The notes beneath the pieces are model-generated. The model was not told the origin of the DNA, searched no databases, and saw nothing but the letters and a program-made list of their open reading frames with translations. Position numbers and translations under genes: made by a program. A DNA stretch of 64,000 bases. Source: AWTP1-13 sp963814055. GTDB taxonomy: Bacteria; Pseudomonadota; Alphaproteobacteria; Rhizobiales; Hyphomicrobiaceae. Positions 53,889 to 62,429 of this stretch are shown piece after piece. Position 1 is the first letter of the stretch, and the number at the start of each line of letters is the position of its first letter. Location of the stretch: contig CAWFBJ010000001.1 of the NCBI GenBank assembly GCA_963814055.1, forward strand, positions 372,001-436,000, in the 5' to 3' direction.

Positions 53889-54586
53889 GCCAGGCCTCCG
53901 AGCAGGCGGCGTTTGAGGCCGGGGTCGGCGGTGAGCGATGCTGCCTCTCCCGTCCAGGCAACCTGGCCGTGCGAGAGCACAACGACGCGGTCGGCGACGC
54001 CGAGGGCGACGTCGGCGTTCTGCTCCACGACGATGGCGGCTATCCCGGCCTGCTTGAGGCGGCGGATCACGCCCAGCACGTCGTCCACGATCTTGGGGGC
54101 GAGGCCCTGGCTCGGCTCGTCGAGCAGCATGAGGCCCGGCGCGCCCAGGAGTGCGCGGGCAATCGCCACCATCTGCATCTCGCCGCCCGACAGCGTCTCG
54201 GCCTCGCGCGTCATAAGGTATTTCAGCGGCGTGAAGATGTCGGTCACCTCCGACATCGACCAGGGACGGAAGGCGGTGCGCTTCTCACCGAGGCTGAGGT
54301 TCTTTGCGACCGTCAGCGTCGGACACAGCCGGCGGTCGTCGGGCACCCAGCCGATGCCGGCGCGGGCGATCTCGTGCGTGGCGCGGGAAGTGATGGACTT
54401 TCCCTGGAAGCGGATGTCGCCCCGGCGCGCGCGCGTCAGGCCGAGGATCGAGCGCAGCACGGTGGTCTTGCCGGCGCCGTTGGCGCCGAGCAGCGCCAGA
54501 ACTTCACCCGTGCGGACCGAAAGCGAGACGCCGAACAGCGCCTGCGTCTCGCCGTAAAAGGTGTCGATGGCAGCAACGTCGAGCAT
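53885..54586 (-). CDS. livF: Branched-chain-type ABC importer ATPase (LivF-like)
   Basis: 233 aa from the ATG at 54586 (MLDVAAIDTFYGETQALFGV), which overlaps the LivG stop as TGATG. Walker A GANGAGKTT, signature LSGGEMQMVAIARALL, Walker B GLMLLDEPSQGLAP and the H-loop region AAIVVEQN are all normal for LivF. It couples ATP hydrolysis to substrate import in the cytoplasm. Its 3' end overlaps the extra ATPase gene. Confidence 0.93.
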   Translation of the reverse strand: MLDVAAIDTFYGETQALFGVSLSVRTGEVLALLGANGAGKTTVLRSILGLTRARRGDIRFQGKSITSRATHEIARAGIGWVPDDRRLCPTLTVAKNLSLGEKRTAFRPWSMSEVTDIFTPLKYLMTREAETLSGGEMQMVAIARALLGAPGLMLLDEPSQGLAPKIVDDVLGVIRRLKQAGIAAIVVEQNADVALGVADRVVVLSHGQVAWTGEAASLTADPGLKRRLLGGLA

Positions 54587-55329
54587 CAGTTGAGCCGCCC
54601 CAGGTTGGAAGCCTCGACCCACGGGTTGGCCTTGAGCTCGGCCGGGGTGCCGCGCGCGATCACCTGGCCCCAGTGGATGACGGAAATCTCGTCGGCGAGG
54701 GAGAACAGGAACTCCATGTCATGCTCGATGATGACGATGGTGAGGATGCCCTTGAGTTTGCGCACGAGATCGGCGAGCCGCGCGCGGCCGTCGCTGCCGA
54801 GGCCGGCGGTCGGCTCGTCGAGGAACAGAAGCTTGGGACGGCAAGCAAGAGCGACGCCGATCTCCAGCGCGCGGCGCGCGCCATAAGGGAGCGACTTCGC
54901 CGGATCGTCGGCGCGATCGGCCAGCCCGACATTATCCAGGATCTCGTGCACCTCCTTCACCAAGTTCGGATCGGCGTAGGCCTGTCCGATGGGGTCGTAG
55001 CCGCGTGCACGCGTGGCGGGAAGTGCGATGGCGATGTTCTCGAACACCGAGAACTCGTCGAACAGGGTCATGAGCTGGAACGAGCGCGCCACGCCGAGGC
55101 GGGCGATCTCCTGCGGCGACCGGCCGGTGATTTCGCGGCCCTCCAGCAGCACCCGGCCGCGATCAGGTTTGTAGCGACCCGTCAGGACGTTGAAGCAGGT
55201 GGTCTTGCCGGCGCCGTTGGGCCCCATGATGCCCGACAGCCGGCCGGCCTCGAACGCCAGCGAGACGTTCTCCAGCACCACACGGTCGCCGAAGCGCAGG
55301 TGCAGCTCGCGGGCTTCGAACAATGCCAT
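54586..55329 (-). CDS. livG: Branched-chain-type ABC importer ATPase (LivG-like)
   Basis: A 247-aa ATPase: Walker A GPNGAGKTTCFNVLTG, Walker B LLFLDEPTAGLGSDG and H-loop TIVIIEHDMEFLF. The ABC signature position reads KSLPYGARRALEIG, the variant usual in LivG proteins. It is 3 bp downstream of the LivM gene. Together with LivF it energises the importer. Confidence 0.93.
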   Translation of the reverse strand: MALFEARELHLRFGDRVVLENVSLAFEAGRLSGIMGPNGAGKTTCFNVLTGRYKPDRGRVLLEGREITGRSPQEIARLGVARSFQLMTLFDEFSVFENIAIALPATRARGYDPIGQAYADPNLVKEVHEILDNVGLADRADDPAKSLPYGARRALEIGVALACRPKLLFLDEPTAGLGSDGRARLADLVRKLKGILTIVIIEHDMEFLFSLADEISVIHWGQVIARGTPAELKANPWVEASNLGRLN

Positions 55330-55332
55330 CGC

Positions 55333-56346
55333 TCACCTCGCCTGGGGTTGCGGCTGGGGAGCGGGCGCCGGAGCCGCCTTGCGCTCGCGATTGGCAGCCC
55401 CCGAGAACATGCCGGCGATACCTTCGGGCTTGAACAGCACGAGGATGACAAAGAACAGGCCGAACCACAGCATCCAGCCCGTTGTCAGGGCGCCGATCAC
55501 GTCGCGGGCGAGGAAGAAGGCGATGGCGCCGATCACCGGCCCCCAGAACGAGACGAGGCCGCCGCCGACCAGCGTCATCATCACCACGTAGCCCGAATAG
55601 TGCAGGCTCATGACGTCGGGGAAGGCCGATGTCTGCGCCATGGCGAACAGGGCGCCGGCGAGCCCCGAGAGCGCGGCCGACACCACGAGAACGGCGGCCT
55701 TGTAGCGCCACACGTCGTAGCCGACGAAGCGGGCCCGTGTTTCGTTCTGCTTGATCGCCTTGACCACGCGTCCGAACGGGGAATGCACGACGCGCCACAA
55801 CAGCAGCGAGACGGCGATGAAGATCGCGAGCACGAAATAGTAGAGCGCGACATTGCTCTTCAGGTCGAACCCGGCGACGCCGAGGGTGGCAGGCAGCCGC
55901 TCGATCTTGAGCAGGCCGTCCTCACCGCCGGTGATGCGGTGCGCCTTGACGGCGATGAACCAGAACACCTGTCCGAACGCGATGGTCATCAGCGCGTAGT
56001 AGATGCCCCGCCGGTGCGAGATGAAGAGCGCAACGAGCGTCCCGCCGAGAGCCGCCGCCAGCGTCGCAATCGCGAGGCAGACCCAGAGATTCGGCACAAT
56101 GTTCAACTGCGCGAGCCCGAAGGCGTAGGCGCCGATGCCGAAGAACGCGCCATGCCCGAACGAGGGCAATCCCGCATGGCCGAGCACGAGATTGAACGCC
56201 AGCGCATAGATGGCGAAGATGAGGATCTCGACGCCCAGGTACTGGTAGAGCCCGACACGCTCGATCCACAGCGGCACCGTTGCAAACAGCAGCCAGCTCG
56301 CCAGCATGGGCACAGTGAATGTAGGCACGATGCGGCCTGCGGCCAT
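55333..56346 (-). CDS. livM: Branched-chain-type ABC importer permease (LivM-like)
   Basis: 337 aa from the ATG at 56346 (MAAGRIVPTFTVPMLASWLL); upstream open frame is not coding. About nine helices with the LivM hallmarks YALAFNLVLGHAGLPSFGHG, GIYYALMTIAFGQVFW and the cytoplasmic loop FGRVVKAIKQNETRARFVGY. The C terminus is Ala/Pro-rich. It begins 2 bp after the LivH stop. Confidence 0.93.
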   Translation of the reverse strand: MAAGRIVPTFTVPMLASWLLFATVPLWIERVGLYQYLGVEILIFAIYALAFNLVLGHAGLPSFGHGAFFGIGAYAFGLAQLNIVPNLWVCLAIATLAAALGGTLVALFISHRRGIYYALMTIAFGQVFWFIAVKAHRITGGEDGLLKIERLPATLGVAGFDLKSNVALYYFVLAIFIAVSLLLWRVVHSPFGRVVKAIKQNETRARFVGYDVWRYKAAVLVVSAALSGLAGALFAMAQTSAFPDVMSLHYSGYVVMMTLVGGGLVSFWGPVIGAIAFFLARDVIGALTTGWMLWFGLFFVILVLFKPEGIAGMFSGAANRERKAAPAPAPQPQPQAR

Positions 56347-56348
56347 TC

Positions 56349-57275
56349 TCAAGCCTCCAGGATGCTCTTCTTGCCGAACAGCCCGCGGGCGCGGAACGTG
56401 ACGACGGCGATCAGCAACAGATACATCGAGAGCATCGACCACTCGGACGCGTAGGCGCCCGACAGGCCGACCACCATGCCGACCAGGATTCCGCCGATGG
56501 CCGCGCCCCAGAAGCTGCCGACCCCGCCGAGCACGATGATGAGAAACGCCGGCACCACCGCGTCGACACCCATGTGGGGCCGAATTCCCCACAGCGGCGC
56601 CATGATCACGCCGGCGAAGGCCGCCAGCATGGTGCCGAGCACGAACACCCACACGCGCAACCGCGTGAGATCGATGCCGAGCGCCTGCACGATCTCGCTG
56701 TCGTGGGCACCGGCTTTCACCATGGCGCCGAAGCGGGTGCGCTCGACGATGACCCAGACGCCGGCCATGGCCGCAATCGCCAGCGCCGCAGCCCAGAAGC
56801 GGTAGGTCGACCAGATCAGATCGAGCATGATGAAGCCGCCCGACATCTCACGGGGCACGGGCAGGAGGTAGTCGCGCGTGCCCCACACCATGCGGATCAA
56901 TTCCTCCAGCACCATGGCGACGCCGAAGGTGAGCAGCAGACCGTAGAGAGGATCGCGGCCGTAGGTTCGGCGCATCAAGCGCTCGAGCACCAAACCGAAG
57001 GGCGCCACCAGAACCGGCGCCAACACGACGGCTGCAGCGAAGCGCCAGCCGAGCGGCACCCCGGCCCACATCGCCAGGATGTCAGGCGGCAAAGGCAGCC
57101 GCGGCGCGCAGATCGCGTAGGCGAAATAGGCCCCGAGCGCGAACAGCGAGCCGTGCGCCAGGTTGATCTGCTCCATCAGCCCCAGGATCAGCATGAAGCC
57201 GAGCGCGATCAGCGCAAACAGCAGGCCGAGCGTGATGCCGTTCACGAGATGCGGCAGCAGGTTGAGCAGGAACAT
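56349..57275 (-). CDS. livH: Branched-chain-type ABC importer permease (LivH-like)
   Basis: 308 aa from the ATG at 57275 (MFLLNLLPHLVNGITLGLLF). Eight or so helices with LMEQINLAHGSLFALGAYFA, the LLLTFGVAMVLEELIR segment and ALGIDLTRLRVWVFVLGTML, all typical of LivH. With LivM it forms the membrane channel. The substrate class is branched-chain amino acids, amides or urea-like compounds; the binding protein suggests the latter group. Confidence 0.93.
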   Translation of the reverse strand: MFLLNLLPHLVNGITLGLLFALIALGFMLILGLMEQINLAHGSLFALGAYFAYAICAPRLPLPPDILAMWAGVPLGWRFAAAVVLAPVLVAPFGLVLERLMRRTYGRDPLYGLLLTFGVAMVLEELIRMVWGTRDYLLPVPREMSGGFIMLDLIWSTYRFWAAALAIAAMAGVWVIVERTRFGAMVKAGAHDSEIVQALGIDLTRLRVWVFVLGTMLAAFAGVIMAPLWGIRPHMGVDAVVPAFLIIVLGGVGSFWGAAIGGILVGMVVGLSGAYASEWSMLSMYLLLIAVVTFRARGLFGKKSILEA

Positions 57276-57304
57276 GAGCGGGTCGTTATCCGATGGCGGC
57301 TCGC

Positions 57305-57440
57305 GGTCCCCTCTCCCCACTCTTCCGTGGGGAGAGGGTTAGGGTGAGGGGCGGCAACTTGCTCCGGCGTTTTGTCCGCCCCTCACCCCGGCCCTCTCGT
57401 CATGGCGAAGCCATGCTCCGCATGGACGTAAGGACGGGGA
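57305..57440. repeat. Intergenic inverted-repeat element between livH and the binding-protein gene
   Basis: CCTCTCCCCAC (57310-57320) pairs with GTGGGGAGAGG (57327-57337). GGGTGAGGGGCGG (57342-57354) pairs with CCGCCCCTCACCC (57376-57388). A third GC-rich segment ends near 57440. Such nested hairpins are typical of dispersed palindromic elements. Placed between the first and second genes of an operon they may lower expression downstream of the abundant binding protein. Confidence 0.75.
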
Positions 57441-57454
57441 GAGGGAGACGCCTG

Positions 57455-58762
57455 CTAAGTCTCGTAGCTCGGCACGTCGGCGTCGGCTTTCAGCTTGCAT
57501 TTGCCGGACGCGGCATCGTCGATGGCATTTTCGGGCTTGGTCCAGCTGAGGAGTTCGAACAGGTCGGTGTTGTCCTTCGGCTTGGCATTGCGGCGGGCGA
57601 GATAGATGGTCTGCTGCACCTGGTGCGTCGCCGGATCGATGTAGGCGTCGAAGTGCTGCATGCGATCGGCGGCCGGCATCTTGTGGCCTTCGAGCGCCTT
57701 GATCACCTTGAGGTTGTTGGTGGAGCCCGCCCGCTCGATGGCGCGCAGCAGCTCGCGCGTCGCCATGTAGCCGTTGTAGGAGACGTTGCCCGGCACCGGG
57801 ATCGGCGATTGCGGATAGGCGGTCTGCCAGCGCTTGACGAATTCGGCGACGCCCGGCAGCGGCAGCAGGTGATACCAGGTGGTGCCGAACACGCCGAACA
57901 GCGTCTCGGGCACGCCCCAGATATCGGGCCAGTCCTGCTGGTTGTTGATCCAGGCGGCTTTGTCCTCGAGCTTGAGGTCGCTGACCTGCTGGCGCAGCGC
58001 CTTGAGATCGTCGCCGCCGACGGCAGTGGCGATCACGTCCGGTTTGATCTGCTGCACCTTCAGGAGATACGACGTGAAGTCGCGCGTGTTCTGCGGGACG
58101 AGCAGGTTGTCGATGATCTGTCCGCCGGCCTTCTCGACTTGTTCCTTGGTCGCTGCCGACGTGGTGTGGCCCCACACATAGTCGTTGGTCAGCAGCAGCC
58201 AGCGCTTGCCGATCTTCTCGACCGCATTCCGCACGGCGGCCTTGGAGAAGTTGGTGCCGTTGCCGTCCCATACAAACTTCACGCGCGAGCAGTTCTCGCC
58301 GGCTTCGCTGGGGGCGGACGAGTTGGTGTTGAAATAGATGGTGCCGTGCTTGTTGGCGACCTGGGTGATGGCGTTGGCGACGCCTGAATGCAGGGCGCCG
58401 AGCAGGAAGCCGCATTGCTCCTGGGCGATGAAGCGCTCAGCGACGCGCGTGCCGGTGGCCGGATTGGTTTCGGTATCGGCGGTGATCCACTCGATCTTGC
58501 GGCCGATCACGCCGCCCTTCGCGTTGAACTCGTCGATGGCGAGACGCATGCCCCGCAAATCATCCTGGCCGCTGTTGCCGTATTGGCCGCTGGCATCGCA
58601 GGTGAGGCCGAGCTTGATCGGCTTGGCGCCCTGGGCCCAGACGCGGTTGTGCTGCCAGGGGCCGAAGAAAGTGGCCGTGCCGCCGGCTGCCGCGGCGATG
58701 ACGCCGCCCTTCAGTAGCGTGCGCCGGGAAAGCCTGGATACGGTTTTGCCTGGTTTCTTCAT
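57455..58762 (-). CDS. ABC importer substrate-binding protein (branched-chain/urea type) with Tat signal
   Basis: A 435-aa protein with a twin-arginine leader (LSRRTLLKGGVIAAAAGG). The mature part has IKLGLTCDASGQYGNSGQDD and GGVIGRKIEWITADTETNPA, the Peripla_BP_6 (LivJ/AmiC/UrtA) pattern. FNTNSSAPSEAGENCSR and YVWGHTTSAATKEQVEKAGG resemble the urea/amide-binding branch. It is the first gene of the operon and is divergent from the RpiR regulator across a 122-bp gap with an inverted repeat. Confidence 0.9.
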   Translation of the reverse strand: MKKPGKTVSRLSRRTLLKGGVIAAAAGGTATFFGPWQHNRVWAQGAKPIKLGLTCDASGQYGNSGQDDLRGMRLAIDEFNAKGGVIGRKIEWITADTETNPATGTRVAERFIAQEQCGFLLGALHSGVANAITQVANKHGTIYFNTNSSAPSEAGENCSRVKFVWDGNGTNFSKAAVRNAVEKIGKRWLLLTNDYVWGHTTSAATKEQVEKAGGQIIDNLLVPQNTRDFTSYLLKVQQIKPDVIATAVGGDDLKALRQQVSDLKLEDKAAWINNQQDWPDIWGVPETLFGVFGTTWYHLLPLPGVAEFVKRWQTAYPQSPIPVPGNVSYNGYMATRELLRAIERAGSTNNLKVIKALEGHKMPAADRMQHFDAYIDPATHQVQQTIYLARRNAKPKDNTDLFELLSWTKPENAIDDAASGKCKLKADADVPSYET

Positions 58763-58821
58763 CGCTTCCTCCTCCTAAAAGCAGCCGTTCGCCCGTTTGA
58801 CGTCGGCCCTCTGTTGGTCCA

Positions 58822-58837
58822 TAGAATAAACATTCTA
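58822..58837. promoter_or_regulatory. Candidate operator between the ABC operon and rpiR
   Basis: TAGAAT-AAAC-ATTCTA is a perfect 6-bp inverted repeat with a 4-bp spacer. It lies 60 bp upstream of the binding-protein start and 48 bp upstream of the RpiR gene. It could be the RpiR site controlling both directions, or in part overlap a -10 box. Confidence 0.45.
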
Positions 58838-58884
58838 CCGACGTTGTGAAGTGAAATAAATGATCCACGGAACACTTTGCACAG

Positions 58885-59727
58885 ATGAGCATCCGCACCG
58901 AGACTCCCCAGCACGATGCCTATGAGACCCTGCGTTCCGAGATCGCCCGCCGGCACGCGCGCTTCTCGGACCGGCTCAGAGTGATTGCCGAGTTCGCGCT
59001 GGACCACCCCACGGACATGGCCCTGGGCACGGTCGCGGAAGTGGCACAGCGGGCGAAGGTCCAGCCCTCAGCCATCGTGCGCTTCGCGCGCGCACTCGGC
59101 TATGCCGGGTTCACCGAAATGCAGCAGATCTTCCGGTCCCGGCTCGTGGCCAGCGTAGCCCCGAGCTACAGGGAACGCATAGCCGGGCTTAGGCGCGACG
59201 GCCGGTTCCGCGATACGCGCAAGCCCCGTGCGGTGCTGGGCCGCTTTGCCTCCGAAGGCATGGTTTCGCTCGAGGTCCTGCAGGACAGCACCCAGGACAA
59301 GGACCTGACGCGCGCAGTCACGGTGCTGGGCGCGGCACACACCATCTACGTGCTGGGGCTGGGCGGCTCGTTTCCCGTCGCTGCGCATCTGACATACGTT
59401 TTGCGCAAGCTCGGCCGCCGTGTCGTGCTCCTGGATGGGCTCGGCAGCGCGCTCGGCGAGCAGGCCGCCTGTGCCACGCCCCATGACGCGCTCATTGCCA
59501 TCAGCTTCAAGACCTACAATCCGGATACGGTGCGGCTGTTCCCCGAGCTGGTCGCGCGCAAGGTTCCCGCCGTGGTCATCACGGACAGCCTGCTCAGTCC
59601 GCTGGTGCAGGGCGCCACGGTCGTGTTCGAGATCCCCGACATGCCCGAGGCGGCACTGCGCACCATGGTGGCGCCGATGTGTCTGGCGCAGAGCCTGGCC
59701 GTCAGTCTCACGTTGACGCATGATTGA
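58885..59727 (+). CDS. RpiR/MurR-family transcriptional regulator
   Basis: A 280-aa regulator. The N-terminal RpiR helix-turn-helix is MALGTVAEVAQRAKVQPSAI then VRFARALGYAGFTEMQ (about 45-80). The C-terminal SIS sugar-phosphate-binding domain (about 125-260) has YVLGLGGSFPVAAHLTYVL and AISFKTYNPDTV. It is divergent from the ABC importer and followed by an SDR and a cupin gene, so it may link the importer to this catabolic cluster. Confidence 0.92.
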   Translation: MSIRTETPQHDAYETLRSEIARRHARFSDRLRVIAEFALDHPTDMALGTVAEVAQRAKVQPSAIVRFARALGYAGFTEMQQIFRSRLVASVAPSYRERIAGLRRDGRFRDTRKPRAVLGRFASEGMVSLEVLQDSTQDKDLTRAVTVLGAAHTIYVLGLGGSFPVAAHLTYVLRKLGRRVVLLDGLGSALGEQAACATPHDALIAISFKTYNPDTVRLFPELVARKVPAVVITDSLLSPLVQGATVVFEIPDMPEAALRTMVAPMCLAQSLAVSLTLTHD

Positions 59728-59766
59728 TGCACGGACTCCATTAGCTCCAAAGGAGATGCAGCACAC

Positions 59767-60579
59767 ATGTCCAAGCGCTTGCTCGAAGGCCAGGTCGCAC
59801 TCGTCACGGGCGCGGGGCGCGGACTGGGACGTGCCTTTGCCGAGCGTTTGGCTGCCCTGGGATGCAATATCGCCGTGCACGGCATGCGCGAACATGGGCC
59901 GTCGGAATACGGCGGCACGGCCACTTTGAGCGATGTGGCACATGCCATCGCGGCGACGCACGGCGTCCGCACCATGAAAGTGCTCGGCGACCTCACGCGT
60001 ATGGACGACATCGCGCGCACCATAAGCACAGCCACGGCTGAACTCGGGCCTATCGACATCCTCGTCCACAATGCCGGCGGCGACATAGCGGCGGCAGGCG
60101 GCAAGCCCGACCCCAACGACGTCGTGCACATAAAGCCGGAGGATGTGCGCGCGGTGATCGACCGCAACCTGCTGAGCACGATCTTCGTTTGCCAGCAGGT
60201 TGCCATCGGCATGATGCAGCGCCGGCGCGGCCGCATCGTCACCATCGGCTCGGTGGCCGCCTTCAAGGGGCGCACCAACGGCTCGATCTATGCCACCGCG
60301 AAAGCCGGCGCCATGCATTTTACGCGTTGCCTCGCCGACCAGATGCGGCCCTACGGCGTCACGGTGAACACGATTGCCCCTGGCGACACCCGCACCGAAC
60401 GATTTCTGGCCACCCGCGTTGTCGATAGCGCCCGCCTGGCCGAGGAAGGCACGCTCGATCGCATCGCCACCGTCGATGAAGTCGCGCGCGTCGTGGAATT
60501 CTTCGCCGGCCCCATGGGTGCGTTCGTCTCGGGTCAGGTGATCCGCATCGACGGCGGCGGGCAAGCCTGGCCAGCCTGA
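59767..60579 (+). CDS. Short-chain dehydrogenase/reductase
   Basis: A 270-aa classical SDR. The cofactor motif is TGAGRGLGR (about 15-23), then LVHNAGGD. The catalytic residues are Ser in TIGSVAAF and Tyr/Lys in YATAKAG, followed by TIAPGDTRTERF. AAGGAGATG lies upstream of the ATG. Resembles FabG-type sugar or hydroxy-acid dehydrogenases. It precedes the cupin gene by 21 bp, so the two are co-transcribed. Confidence 0.9.
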   Translation: MSKRLLEGQVALVTGAGRGLGRAFAERLAALGCNIAVHGMREHGPSEYGGTATLSDVAHAIAATHGVRTMKVLGDLTRMDDIARTISTATAELGPIDILVHNAGGDIAAAGGKPDPNDVVHIKPEDVRAVIDRNLLSTIFVCQQVAIGMMQRRRGRIVTIGSVAAFKGRTNGSIYATAKAGAMHFTRCLADQMRPYGVTVNTIAPGDTRTERFLATRVVDSARLAEEGTLDRIATVDEVARVVEFFAGPMGAFVSGQVIRIDGGGQAWPA

Positions 60580-60600
60580 TCACGTCAGCGAGGAAGCCGC

Positions 60601-61137
60601 ATGGCGATAGCCCGCAAGGTCGAGGACACGGCATCGAACGCCGTCGCGCTCTGGTTTACGGCCGACGCCTGGGTGCCGAACAATCCGCTGCTGCCCCTGA
60701 TCTTCTACCGAAACGCCGTCTCTTCCTCCCACTCCGATCCCGCCGCGGCATTCGAGCACGCTTTTGACAGCAACGGCTGGTCGCCCGAATGGCGCAACGG
60801 CGTCTACCCCTTCCATCACTACCACTCGACGGCGCACGAGGTGCTGGGCTTCGCCGCGGGCACGGCTCGGCTTCTGCTCGGCGGCCCGAACGGGCGCGAG
60901 ATCGTCGTGACGCCCGGCGATTGCGCCCTGCTGCCGGCCGGCACGGGACATCGCTGCCTCGAGGCGAGTGCAAATTTTCTGGTGGTCGGCGCCTACCCGC
61001 CCGGCCAGCAGTGGGACCTCTGCCGGACCGCACTTTCCGAGCCGGCGATCGCTGCGATGCTGACGCTGCCCTTCCCGAAGTCGGACCCCGTGCTGGGGCC
61101 TGACGGTCCGCTGCTCAGCTATTGGCCGACCCCGTAG
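60601..61137 (+). CDS. Cupin-domain protein (YjlB-like)
   Basis: A 178-aa single-domain cupin. The metal-binding face has HHYHSTAHEVLGFAAG (two His, one more His and Glu as in G(X)5HXH(X)3-4E(X)6G). The second motif is GDCALLPAGTGH. The opening SNAVALWFTAD and the PNNPLLPLIFYR segment match the YjlB-type cupins of unknown reaction. An isomerase or a binding protein for a sugar acid is possible from its neighbours. Confidence 0.85.
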   Translation: MAIARKVEDTASNAVALWFTADAWVPNNPLLPLIFYRNAVSSSHSDPAAAFEHAFDSNGWSPEWRNGVYPFHHYHSTAHEVLGFAAGTARLLLGGPNGREIVVTPGDCALLPAGTGHRCLEASANFLVVGAYPPGQQWDLCRTALSEPAIAAMLTLPFPKSDPVLGPDGPLLSYWPTP

Positions 61138-61393
61138 GCCGTGAACTCATAAATTAGCCGCTTTGATCAGCGGGCTAGCGAACTTAGATCGCGTCAGATC
61201 TTTGGTCCGCTCATGCCCCATGATCGGACGTCAGCGCGGCCAATCGCGATGTCGCAGAAGTGCCAGCAAGAGACATCGCCGCCGTTGACAATCCACCGTC
61301 GGCACGGGCACTGTTGAATAGTTGCAGTAGGGCGCATCGGCTGAGACCGAAGGGGCAATGCCCACCTACGATGTGTAGACCGTAGTCGCGCCC

Positions 61394-62041
61394 ATGCCGA
61401 ACCTTGAGAACCTGAAGAAGCAGGCCAAGCAATATCTGCGCTGGCATCGTGAGCGGTATCATCCGGTTGCCGCCGAGATCAGAGCTGCGCTGCCTCGGTA
61501 TCGGCACCTCGATGACCATCAGGTGCTGGAGGCGTCGTTTAAGCTCAGCGACGCGCAGGAGCTTGTCGCTCGCCAATTGGGGTTCGAGGGATGGCAGGCG
61601 CTCAAGGCAGGAGCCGAAGCCATGAGCACTCAGGTCAAGCAGGCAACGACAGTTCCGATCCTCAGCGGGACGGCAGCTCAACTCTACGTCGCTGACGTCA
61701 AGGCGTCGTGCGACTTCTTCACTTCCAAACTCGGGTTTGCAATCGACTTTGTTTACGGTGACCCGCCGTTCTACGGCATGGTCAAACGCGACCGTGCGCA
61801 GCTTTGCATGCGGCTTGTTTGCGAGCCAGTCTTTGTCGGGGATATTCGCCAGCGCGAGCACCTTCTGTCGGCCTCGATCACTGTCGACACAGCAGCGGAG
61901 ATCAAGCAACTCTTCTTGGAGTTCCAATCCGCAGGCGTGAGCTTCCACCAAGGACTGAAGAAAGAGCCTTGGGGCGCAAGGAACTTCATCGTCCTTGATC
62001 CCGACGGCAATCTCATCTTGTTCGCGGGTCCTGCCGACTGA
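61394..62041 (+). CDS. VOC (glyoxalase/bleomycin-resistance-like) protein with N-terminal helical domain
   Basis: A 215-aa protein. The first 75 residues (LENLKKQAKQYLRWHRERYH, then ADQLVARQLGFEGWQALK-like) form the short helical module often found before glyoxalase or ankyrin domains. Residues 85-213 are a VOC fold with AQLYVADVKASCDFFTSKLG, RAQLCMRLV and FIVLDPDGNLILFAGP. The typical metal ligands are only partly present (His is missing in the first strand). It may be a resistance-type binding protein. Stand-alone. Confidence 0.82.
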   Translation: MPNLENLKKQAKQYLRWHRERYHPVAAEIRAALPRYRHLDDHQVLEASFKLSDAQELVARQLGFEGWQALKAGAEAMSTQVKQATTVPILSGTAAQLYVADVKASCDFFTSKLGFAIDFVYGDPPFYGMVKRDRAQLCMRLVCEPVFVGDIRQREHLLSASITVDTAAEIKQLFLEFQSAGVSFHQGLKKEPWGARNFIVLDPDGNLILFAGPAD

Positions 62042-62429
62042 GCGGTGTTCCTTGAAACAAGCGCGCATACGGGCGATGGCGGTTGCCCCGCCGTCGCCTT
62101 GTTCCGGATGGGGTCAAACCCGGAAGAACTCAGCCCTCGAAGCCTATGTCCGCATGTCCCCCGAAAGCAGACGTTCCGGGCCACTCCCCGAGATCAAAAG
62201 TGTCATGAAGCTCAGGCTTGAATTGAGCGTCGACCAGCTGACATCTGACCATCGTTTATGAGTTCACGCCCGTAGAAAAAGATAGCCGCGCGCAGCACAT
62301 CTGCGGCGACACGGGGTGCGCGTGTGCGCTCGACTTCCGGGAATGCGGATGGATATATGGCAGCTGCGGATTTGTCCTGGCCTGGGGAGCAGGTCTCGCG
62401 ACCAAGCCTTGCAAGAAGGGGCAGGATTC
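62042..62429. other. Intergenic region before ltnD
   Basis: About 390 bp. Short open frames here do not resemble proteins. The AAGGGG ribosome site and ATG of the next gene are at its right end. No RNA gene, repeat or strong terminator was found. Confidence 0.4.
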
